Part shown: positions 1 through 9,500 of the stretch, piece by piece
How positions within the stretch are numbered: the stretch's first letter is position 1
Layout of the letters: every line of letters starts with the position of its first letter
Assembly: GCA_011800805.1 (NCBI GenBank)
Contig: MPNW01001071.1
Span: 1-14,844 of the forward strand
DNA: 14,844 nt
Direction: 5' to 3'
Origin: Hirudo medicinalis
Lineage: Eukaryota > Annelida > Clitellata > Hirudinida > Hirudinidae
Translations under genes and position numbers: made by a program
The notes under the pieces: generated by a model
Told to the model about the DNA's origin: nothing
The model's input: only the letters and a program-made list of their open reading frames with translations
Database searches by the model: none

Positions 1-1145
1 CTGGAAAACCTGGAAGGGTAAAGTTCACACAGAGATCTTCAAAGGAGCATCCATCACAAGTGATATTGAATATGGACTGATTTTGTTCTTCGATCGTCAA
101 AGAATTATTATTTCTTATATACCATTTATCTCTCGAGGCATCGACAAGACTTTCGATAAATTTAAAAATGGATGGCATTACATCTTTGATGTCTGTGAGC
201 GAGAGTTGTCGAGCATCAAAATTTTTCTTGAACAAACATTTGTAGAAGGCATGTGAGAAGTTAATATCTAATATCTGCCAATCAGTGACAGCTTTTGCCA
301 TTACCATGCCTATAATCTTTAAATAAGGTATTTCCATTGGATTACTTGAGGATTTTGGAAGTGGGAACAGTCCCGACTGAGATTTTACGTAAGAAATGCC
401 ATCAATAAATTATCCAGCTTCTCCTGACCACAGACCATGGCTAAACTTCTGGCAATCATGAGAGAATTCTGAGAAGAACTCTTTAGTCGTTCCCATGATT
501 GCACCAAGTTCTCCTTCAAATTGAAATCCCCATCTTTCATGAGATTTTATGACTGCCGAGTCCAAAATTTTGGCAAAGGCATTGAGTAGATTTTTTCTTG
601 GTTATTGGAGAAATGAGTATTAGAGAAATTATTAGCGATTGGTAATCGAGCGTTGGATGTTTTAACAATATGTTTGATCTAAGCAAACACTGACGATGCT
701 CTGTCGATATCAGAAAAGGATATTTTTGAGCGAATTTACCAAGAAGGGGGGGGGGGTGCCATTAAAGGATTTAATTCAATGACTTTTGTTCTATAACTTC
801 CTCCAATAGTTCACTGATGAAACAGCTCCTATCAATCAGCCTCTTTGTTGGCATGCTGCCAAATAAAATTCCCCAGTTTTCATTCACTTCGTAGAGGATT
901 GACAACAGCCTCAAAGCCCGCATCATCGGGTTTGTCCTCAGCTCCTCTGGAGATTTTGACGGTCCAAGTACTTTGTTGAAGGAGACGGACCTGTTCAGCT
1001 CTAATCTAATGTCCATTGGACTTTTGGGAATTGGTAGGTCTTCTATGTCCCAAAGGTCAGTAGTGAGCACAAGGAAATCGTTACGAATATTTAAGGCGTC
1101 AACAGTTTTAACGATAAATGTGACCAGACCGTTAAACTTCCTAAT
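1..1145 (-). pseudogene. Decayed HECT-domain E3 ubiquitin ligase copy (TRIP12/UFD4-like), 3' part cut by window edge
   Basis: Read on the minus strand, 600 down to 2 keeps one frame matching the HECT N-lobe of TRIP12-type ligases. Landmarks are FEGELGAIMGTTKEFFSEF (family: YENEVGTGLGPTLEFY), GLWSGE, GLFPLP, AKAVTDWQILDINFSHAFYK, and, near the edge, CDGCSFEDLCVNFTLPGFP (TRIP12: NGCSVEDLGLDFTLPGFP). The frame is broken by TAA at 410-412. Further upstream the match moves between frames: 780-600 carries LMAPPPPSW then TAA (736-738) and SFSDIDRA then TAG (679-681), and about 1145-773 carries the pre-HECT helices (ALRLLSILYEVNENWGILFG, then SCFISELLEEVIEQKS). Frameshifts fall near 1145, 775 and 600; an 11-G run lies at 746-756. 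No intron is evident over about 600 bases of HECT domain, which fits a processed copy. The C-lobe with the catalytic Cys would lie left of position 1. HECT enzymes transfer ubiquitin through that Cys; this copy cannot make an intact enzyme. The family call rests on recalled sequences, not a search. Confidence 0.75.
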
Positions 1146-2130
1146 TCCTTCTGGACTCGCGTCAGTTTTCCCTTATGACGCGATATGTCTGGCAGATTGA
1201 GAACGTCTTTTAACAGTGCTCTAATGTTATTGTATCTGATGTTCATGCTCATTTGTGACGGTTTCCCATCGTCTATGTCGGGCGTAATACAATTTAAGGT
1301 GGAATTTATGATTTCAATTCTAGGAATTAAGTCTTGCTCATCAATTTGAATGTGAGATAAAGTGTCTTCACCCAGCCAGTATGTCGTCATGTAATGAAAG
1401 ACATTTAACATCAGTTTACAGCGTCGGTCTCGAGGCCATGACAAAACGATTGATTTTTTTTTTTTTAGCTTTCACAACTTCGTTAACACTTTCACTAATT
1501 AACCATCTTGAATATTTAAGATTCATCATATCGACAATTGTAAAGCCTAAAGCCAAGTCGTCCGCTTGAGTGGGATTCGTATCGATCAGATTCTTCATGA
1601 ACCTCCTAAGTTCCTCAATTTTTACCAGATCTGATAAAACATCATATGCGCTGTAAATAATTTTTAGAAGTAGAATTTTGCAGGAGGTCGGACGTTGTGG
1701 TGCCTGGCATTTTGAACAACCTAGCAAACGATTTTACCAAAGCTCCAAATTTCATGCTTGGTTAGTTCGTAGGTTGAACCCGTCCATAAAAATTCTTGGA
1801 ATTGCTGGTGAGGTTAAAGTAAACTGGATCATTAATGGCTGGAAAAAAATCCAGAAATAATGTGAAGCATACTTCGTTGGATTCGTTGGTTTCTCTCCAG
1901 GTGTGTCTGCGCATCTGCTTTTCAGCCTCTCTTGTCGTAATGTCAGAAAGGATGCCCATGATGCCCATTTGCGCAAGTTTACGTGTTGTCAGAGGATAAC
2001 TATGACAGATTATTTTCACCTTCTTTGAGTCCAATAAAAGCTGAGTTTCTCCATAGTTTATATCGTTCTTGAAGATGTACTTAACAAACAATTTAACCGT
2101 GATTATTGCATCAACGAACAATTTTAACAC
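1146..2130 (-). pseudogene. Probable upstream part of the same broken coding region, unassigned
   Basis: Three minus-strand open stretches follow one another in different frames: 2130-1762, 1727-1416 and 1444-1146. Together they read like continuous protein-coding sequence with frameshifts, not random frames. Phrases include LLLDSKKVKIICHSYPLTTR, QMGIMGILSDITTREAEKQM, LFLDFFPAINDPVYFNLTSN, IIYSAYDVLSDLVKIEELRR and SMNIRYNNIRALLKDVLNLP. The composition suggests a helical scaffold like the armadillo-type regions before many HECT domains. I do not recognise a specific family. Same strand, order and spacing as the HECT relic make one decayed gene likely. None of the stretches begins at a convincing Met or is flanked by clear splice sites. 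A separate fragmented gene, or a real gene with unrecognised introns, cannot be excluded for this upstream part. Confidence 0.5.
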
Positions 2131-2383
2131 AAAAAATTAATAGCGGCAGATTGATCTAAGTGCATTCTTATAAATTATAATTAGATATCCTTAGATAACT
2201 ACTTTTAATTTGGAAAGGTTTTTAAAGCACTTTAACGTGAATTATGCAATTAACCAATGTTTAGATACCAATTATTTGTTTCAAGAACTGTAGAACAAAC
2301 ACAAGAGGCAAACAAATCCTATAGAACTAAAACAACGTCTATTACGCCAGGAGTCATACCAATTAAGTCTGTAAATTCCCTTT

Positions 2384-2660
2384 TTAAACGGAATTGACAG
2401 CCATGACATCCCACAAGCAGAGACAACCAAACATATTTACAAGTATTTCTAAACTAATGGATTCAAAATATCTCCCAGTAAAACACATTTTGTTGTATTC
2501 CACAGGATTAGCGTGAAACTCAAGTCTCCACATTGCCAAAGGCGAAATTCCGAGGTCCCCAGCCACCGCCTTCCTATGAAAAATTCTGGATGAGGGGACA
2601 AGCTGGAAGGCTCATACAGATTCGGTTGCGTTACGCTGCAAAAAAAGTCTAACATCCTAC
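2384..2660 (-). other. Unassigned minus-strand coding-like patch
   Basis: Two overlapping minus-strand open stretches (2655-2449 and 2566-2384) could be one sequence with a frameshift near 2570: a segment with NLYEPSSLSPHPEFFIG, followed by AVAGDLGISPLAMWRLEFHA and VEYNKMCFTGRYFESISLEI. It lies on the same strand as the HECT relic and may be a still more 5' piece of it. No domain is recognised, so chance open frames remain possible. Confidence 0.25.
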
Positions 2661-3177
2661 TGAGCGGATTTTAGCAACAATGAATCTTGACTGAAGTACC
2701 CACAAGGTAATTACGGCAATGATGATGAAGACGACAACGGAGATGATGGTAATGATGATTGGGATGATTTGGTTTTTGTTAAGCATTTTTTTTACCAATT
2801 TGCGTATTCACGTGAACCATCAATAAGGTAATGATTTTATTTCGCATGATATTTGGAGTCTACAGAACCTGTTATCATATCTTTAAAATCACCGCATCAA
2901 CATTAATTGAATAACTTAATCACCGATAATTACACGGCAATTATCGGAATGCAATAACACTTAAAAAATTAATGTTAACAGCCAATGGCAATTCATGCGC
3001 TTAAAATACATCGTCTCAGTGGACGAGTTGGCAACAACGCATTATAATTTTAACATTCAAGTAAAAATGTATCAATTAAAACGTAAAAACTCAAAAAATT
3101 TACTAAAAAAATTATTTCAGAAGTTATTCACTTAAAATGGCTTTAATAAACACACGTGAAAGCGGAAATGATTACAG

Positions 3178-3196
3178 CCAACCAAAATGCGCCACA
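3178..3196 (+). promoter_or_regulatory. ER-stress-response-element-like motif (CCAAC-N9-CCACA)
   Basis: The ERSE consensus is CCAAT-N9-CCACG, bound by NF-Y plus ATF6/XBP1. Here CCAAC at 3178-3182 and CCACA at 3192-3196 are separated by exactly nine bases, with one mismatch in the last base of each half. It sits 278 bases upstream of the HYOU1 start codon. HYOU1 is an established unfolded-protein-response target, so position and spacing are suggestive. The CCACG-to-CCACA change touches the ATF6/XBP1 half, so activity is uncertain. Confidence 0.3.
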
Positions 3197-3311
3197 TATG
3201 TTTCTAGGCTGAGCTCGACGGTGTCGCTGTAGGTTGGACTTCTTTTTTAAGAATTCTGCTTTTAAATTTCTTTCAATCTGCAGTCAAATCGACACGTTTT
3301 CAATTGTTATT

Positions 3312-3319
3312 TGACGTTG
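3312..3319 (+). promoter_or_regulatory. UPRE-like motif TGACGTTG
   Basis: One mismatch from the XBP1/ATF6 UPR element core TGACGTGG, 155 bases before the HYOU1 ATG. An 8-base motif with one mismatch is expected often by chance. It is listed only because an ERSE-like motif lies nearby and the downstream gene is an ER-stress chaperone. Confidence 0.2.
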
Positions 3320-3473
3320 AGTTTTGTTAGGGAAGCGAATTTAGGAAATTTACGAGAGTTTTTGAAGCCGGCATTTTCAAATTCCAGAACGTTTGCCGAA
3401 TTGTACCTGCTGCTTACTGGACTTCACTTTGACCGAGTGTGGCTTTGTAATCATTTTCCGCTAGCGGTTGACG

Positions 3474-6400
3474 ATGGCTGCTAATATGTATTTAAGGTTG
3501 CTCTTGGGATTACTCCTACCTGCACTGGCTGGTGAGACATGCTTGGAAAATTTCCACGTGATTGTGTTAATTTTTGTCACTTACAATGAACTTATGGACT
3601 GATAAATAGAAATACTAGAATGTTGCGTTGAAATATTTGATGTTAAACATCGTTGTGTTGTCGGTTCTGTTGCACCATGAGTTGTAAATCAGTGCAAATT
3701 TTACTTTACAGCTGGCCTGGCAGTCATGTCTGTTGATTATGGAGGAGAGTTTTTGAAAGTTGCAATTGTTAAAGTAAGGATTGTGAATTTATTTTCCATT
3801 TGGTTAAGAAGTGATTTGAGCTTGGAGTGGGAGCAATTTTTAGGATGATTTTGGTATCTTGTTATGGTTATTTGTTTAATGGTTATTTTGCAGCTTGAGA
3901 TTTATTTGTTTATATTTTTATTCTAATTTTTTTTAAACATTTTACAGCCCGGTGTTCCAATGGAAATTGTTTTAAACAAGTGAGAAGCCTTTGTTTGTAA
4001 AATTTAATTTGCTGCATGAAAAGGTTTACATTTTGTGTGCAAATGACCTAAGATTGACTTTGTAAACTTGTGAAATTATTATTATGTTATTTAGAAGTCA
4101 TAAGTGAATATATTTTTGTTTTATAATTATGGACACAAATTGTAAATCCATGGAATGTTCTCCTCACAGGGAGTCCCAGAGGAAAACACCAAACATTGTG
4201 GCTCTGAGGGACGGTGAGAGGATCTTCGGGGATGCTGCACTGAGTTCTGTGAGTTTGTCGAATTCATTGCATTATGAATGCATTCTGATCGGCTATCATG
4301 AGGCTGTGTGACATCGATTGCATTAATTAGATTGTTTACTCAATTTTGATTGTAGTCCTTGTTTTGTGGTTTTTGTGTTTTTAAATTATACTTTTGCCAT
4401 TGAATTAGAAAATATTAACAATAATTATTGTAGCAATGATTGTATTTGGCTGAATTTTCCATGAATTGTCTCCATCGAACAGGCTATGAGGTACCCGAAG
4501 TCAGCTTACAGGTACCTCCATGATGTTCTGGGAAAGGACTTTGACAATCCTCTGGTGACCGAGTTCAGACGGAAGTATCCCTACTATGAAATGGAGAAGG
4601 ATCCTGACACCGGTTCGGTCCTCTTCGTGCACGACGAGTGAGTGTCTGCTCGTGAGCCGACGTTTTGCTCGAATGCAATTTATTCCGTCGGTTGATGCGT
4701 CGTTGCGTTGTCGTGCAGGAACACCAAGTACTCTCCAGAGGAGCTGGTGGCCATGATACTTCAGAAGGCTAAGGAGAGTGCCGAAGCCTTTGCCGGTCAG
4801 TCTGCTCACGTTGTTTCAACATCTCACGATCGTTTTGAGATGAGATGCACAATTTCAATTAATGTAGGATAAATTAAATAAAATGTTAAAAAGACACGAA
4901 CGCATGATTATGTCTTCAGAACAACCCATCAGCGAGATCGTCATCACGGTTCCGGCATTCTTTAACCAGGCCGAGAGGAGGGCCATGATTCGGGCAGCGG
5001 AGTTGGTGGGACTCAAGGTCCTTCAGCTCGTCGGAGATAATGCCGCAGGTAACGTCCACGCGACGAGTGTTTTAATTGAAGGCTTCTTCTTGGAATTCTT
5101 GGAACTTGCTCTTGTTCGTTGAACGTCGAATCATAAATGGATTACTTGTTATGCACCAGGGGTCGTGCGCACCGCTCGTCAAACATATTGCGTGCCGTTC
5201 GTCGAGTGACGATTTTCATTATCTTCCTCAGTTGCTCTCAACTATGGCGTGTTCAGAAGGAAATCCTTCAATGCGACTCCATCCTACTACATGTTCTTCG
5301 ACATTGGAGCCACAGCCACTGTCACCACCATTGTCGGTGAGTTTTTAAGTTATTTACATTTCGGCGTCTTCCATGAGAATGGAATACGATCGATGAATGA
5401 TTGCAACATAAGTGCACCTCATCATCCATGACCACCGCAGAATACCAGGTGGTCAAGACGAAGACCTCGTCGGGACTCTCGGACACCTTTCCTCAGTTGA
5501 CCATCAAAGGCGTCGGGTACGAGTCTTTCGGTTCTTTTAGGATGCCGACGGATGCGTTCGTCTCCTCGTTCGACCGCCTTTTTTCTCGTTTTCAGCTTCA
5601 ACCGAACTCTCGGCGGATCGGAATTCCAGAGGAGACTCCGAGACCACCTCGCCAAAACTTTCAACGCCAACCGAAAGGTCAAGAAGGACGTCTTCGAGGA
5701 CAACAAGGCCCTGCAGAAATTGTACAAGGAGGCCGGCAGAGTCAAGCAGGTGCTCAGCGCCAATGCCGATCACTTCGCACAGGTGGAGAACCTGGCCGAC
5801 GACGAGGATTTCAGGGCCAAGGTGACCAGGGAGGAGTTCGAAAGTCTCTGCGTCGACCTCTTCGAAGGCATCGGAAAAACCGTTCAGGATGCTTTGGACG
5901 TATCCCAACTGACAATGGTTGGTTGTTACTTATGCCTGCTCACAAAATATGTTCATCATTCTTGCCATTAATTTAATTGACATTAATTCTACTGTCATTT
6001 AGAAGCCCAAACACTACTTGTTAAAACATTGTTAGTTTATGCTGCATGGGGTTGACAAATGTTTTTATCTGTCTAATGGGAGTGCTGAGTGCAATATATT
6101 GATTGATTGATTGCAATGTACTGAGTCCTATTGATGATCATCGTCATCATTTTGAAAGACTGAAATCAATGAAGTCATCCTCATGGGAGGTGGAACCAGA
6201 GTGCCAAAGATTCAAGAAACACTCAAGGCGGCCATCGGAAGGCAAGCTCTTTTACAAATCTTTGAATATCAGCTTATCGGACACGCTTCAATTTATTTTC
6301 GGTCATTTTTCACCGCGAACTTCTAGCATCGAGCTCGTCATTTCTCGGCATTTGATTCGTGGCACTGCCGTTTATTCTTAATGCTTCCGTCGCAGGGAGG

Positions 6401-6528
6401 AACTGGGCAAGGGAATCAACACGGACGAGGCGGCCGCTCTCGGCGCCGTCTACCAGGCCGCTCACTTGGGCAAAGGGTTCAAGGTTCAAAAGTTCAATGT
6501 CAAGGAGGCGGTCGTCTACCCTATTCAG
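3474..6528 (+). other. HYOU1: HYOU1 exons 1-12: signal peptide and Hsp70-type nucleotide-binding domain
   Basis: Residues 1-437. The hydrophobic leader ([13 protein letters not shown]) precedes [19 protein letters not shown], the first phosphate-binding hairpin of the actin-like fold, whose usual Hsp70 form is [21 protein letters not shown] and GVGFNRTLGG match GRP170 family positions. LSANADH in exon 10 and [16 protein letters not shown] in exon 12 mark subdomain II. The domain ends near VVYPIQ at the exon 12 boundary. The twelve exons are 32-322 nt, separated by introns of 79-241 nt. Confidence 0.93.
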
Positions 6529-9500
6529 GTTTAGTGTAAATCAGTATGACATTAAGATTTTCTTGTATATCCGATACAAATACGACCGATTGAAACTGGA
6601 ACATGTTTTGTTCTTCTTTAATGGTCGCAATGATTTACGAAATAGGTCGAGTTCGATCGCGTGAGAACTCCAGGTGAAAGTGAAGATGCGTCAAAGACCG
6701 TCACGAAGACCTTGTTCGGTCGCCTCCAGCCCTACCCCCACAAGAAGGTCATGACCTTTAACAAGAATACTAAGGACTTTGCCTTCCAGATCAACTACGG
6801 AGACCTGAAATTTCTCACCGAGGAAGAACTCAAGTCAGACAATTGGCTTTTAGTTTTCACTTTTCTAGATGCATGAATAGGTATATTTTATAATTAGTTA
6901 AACAATCCTTTAAGGACTTTGGAGTTTATTTTCAAAATGTCAATTTGCATAATTTCAAATTTAATGCTTTACTTAACATTAGCGTTGTGCAGCTATAGGC
7001 GTGTTCTTTGTCGACGTTGACCGTCATTCTCAATTGCCATCGAACAGGTACTTGGGTCGTCTTTCGCTCTCCACGGTCGAGCTGAGTGGAATCGAGGAGG
7101 CCTTCTCGAAGCACGGGGAGGCAGACGCTCCCAAAGGTATCAAGGCCCACTTCAACATCGACGAGAGTGGGATCCTGCACGTCGATAAGGTCTGGTGTTT
7201 GTTAGGATTTTTTTTCCCATTCAGGTGTCTTGCGGATAATGTTGCAAGGAGAGTTTACGAGATGACTTGAGTTTAGAAATTAACTTTTTAAAACACTGAT
7301 GAAATGAAAATAACAATTTGCAGGTTGAAGCCACCTTTGAGAAGATTGCACCGGTCGAATCTGAGGAGGAAGAATCGACACTTACAAGTCAGTTTGCGTC
7401 CTCGTGTCGTGCCGTCCGTTCGCGTTCGTGCGCTCGTCGGTCGAACGAGATTTACACTATAAGTGTAAACCTCTAGTTAACCTTTAACCTTTGCCCTTTA
7501 GAACTGGGCAAGTCCTTCAGCAGTTTCTTCGGAAGCAAAACTGCCGAGGACGAGGCTGGCAAGGAAGGTTCCGTGGAAAGCGAGGAGGTGAGACGAGGGA
7601 CTTGTGAGAGAATATTTTGTGCAACGCATTACAATGATTTGTCTGGCATAGAAGTTGGCGGTCGGTAGTTCTCGGGTCCGTCTATCTCGACGTTGCGACG
7701 TTTTATGACGACCTTCGGCCGGGTTTTGAAACAATGTCGAGGTCGAATGCAGCTTTTTGAGTAGTTTATGATTGTGCGTGCATGCACCGCTTTGACTTTG
7801 GTTTAGTCCTCAGTTATAATTTCATCTGTTTACGTTGGCTTTTCTCATTTTAAACTCAGTTTTGCTCGATAGCTTTTATGTGGTCGCATTGCGATCCTCT
7901 CGAGAGCATAATGCGAAAAACATTGGCAGTATAAAAATACCGTAACCCCGATGCTGGCATCTAGGCTGTAAAGAAAAATGGCACCGAAGAGCAGTCCGAA
8001 GATAAAACCGAGGAACCGGTAAAAGAAGAAAAGGAGGACCGAGAAAAGACTCCCGAGAATGAGACGGAAAACCAGGCTAGTGTTTTGGGTCCTCGACCTC
8101 CGTGCGAACGACGAGACTCCCGCCGATGTTTTCCTCGCGGTCAGGCCGTCGGTATCGCCCCGGGGCATGTCGATAAATTAACGTTCGATGGGCTGATTCC
8201 AAGGTCTAACCCGTGGTTGTTGCTGCATGAAAATGTTTAATAATAGTTTTTGTTTGTTGTTTGGACATTCCTTTATTAATCTCAGTCGTTTACGATGCTC
8301 TGACTCGTCTTTTGAATTTCATGCTCGGTTTTGGTTGGACTCATTTCGTAAGTGGTGCGTGGTTTCTCTCGATTCAGTTCCACGTGTTGCAGAAACAGAC
8401 GACGTCCACTCCGAGTTGTAATTTTTTAACTTAACTTCCATCAATCTTTCCCAGGATGAGACTGAACAAATGCCTCAGCAAGAGGAACAGACAGGCAAGC
8501 AAGAAGAAACCGCTCAGTCAGATGAGGTTTGTAGTAGCAATGAGATCCTCGTGTTCGTTTCAACTTTAACATCCACTTGGTTCTTAATGAATGCATTCAC
8601 CATTATTCCTTCGTTCGTTTGGCATTGAACGCCTGCGACGGAATTCAAATCGATCGACTCGCTTCCATCAACGAGACTTCCATCTTTCGACCAGAGCAAG
8701 GAGGGAGAGACTGTGGGCGAAAAAGCTGACGATGAAAAGACACGAGAGGAAAATGCCACCGAGAAGCAAGAAAAGGAGGGAGCCGAAGGTACTGGAAAAA
8801 CCGAGGAAGTGAAGTTGGAAAAACCGAAGGAGGAAAAGAAATCTCAGATCCTGCTCGTGAAGGAACCTCTCAAGGTCAATGTTAAAGTCCAGGACCTCGA
8901 GAATCCTGACCAGGAGAAACTCAAACTGGCCAAAAAACAGTTGAGTGTCTCGATAATGATTTAATGAAATTATTAACATTTGCAAGTTGTTTTGATTTAG
9001 AGATGTACTTCATGAAGAAAGATATATGAATATTATGTTGTTGTAAATTGATGACAACGTCATTCCTTTCGTCGACTTCAAGCACTTGTCGTTTTGATTC
9101 TATGCAGTCTGAGCGACTTGAAGAAGAGAGACGAGGAGAAAGACCTCCTCGAGAAGGCAAAGAATGACATCGAGTCGTTCGTGTTCGACACTCGAGACAA
9201 ACTGGAGCAGAAGGTTTACATCAAGTGCTCGACCCAAGAGGAAAGGAAGAAGATCGGCGAGGCCCTCGACCTTGCCTCCGATTGGATGTTTGAACAGGAT
9301 GACAATGCGCCCAGGAAGGTGCGAGCCGCTATTTTTATCCTCATCTTATGAATTGTTATTGTGTGATGATGATGATGATGATGATGATGATGAGGTATTA
9401 ATGCTACATAATTAACTCGTTCATGTATTAAATGGTTAATCAATTTGAATTATCTTAGTTTTGTTTGAAGCTCACGAAACAGAATCGATTGATCAATTGA

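Larger units (their letters stand above)
2661..3473. other. AT-rich upstream region of HYOU1, no gene seen
   Basis: No convincing open frame or RNA gene is visible. A GATGAT-rich patch lies at about 2717-2770, and the stretch to about 3170 is very AT-rich. The last 300 bases, before the HYOU1 ATG, should hold the promoter and 5' UTR. They contain a CACGTG E-box at 3153-3158 and the two stress-element-like motifs listed separately. No clear TATA box or transcription start can be placed. Confidence 0.5.

Noticed and set aside
973..1200. Plus-strand frames within the HECT relic
   Set aside because: They are opposite-strand shadows. The minus-strand reading carries the recognisable family sequence.
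1770..1790. GGTTGAACCC, reminiscent of a tRNA B box
   Set aside because: No matching A box, acceptor stem or cloverleaf could be formed around it, and it lies inside the coding-like relic.
5401..5976. 191-residue plus-strand open frame and overlapping 139- and 123-residue frames
   Set aside because: They overlie HYOU1 exons 9-10. Only the spliced frame gives GVGFNRTLGG and the conserved Hsp110 sequence; the others are shadows extended by GC-rich codons.
7845..8168. Minus-strand 107-residue frame with a hydrophobic Phe/Leu-rich stretch
   Set aside because: It is the antisense of the Glu/Lys-rich exon 17. GAA/GAG/AAG codons read backwards as Phe/Leu/Ser and imitate a membrane segment. The 8668-8985 minus frame is rejected for the same reason.
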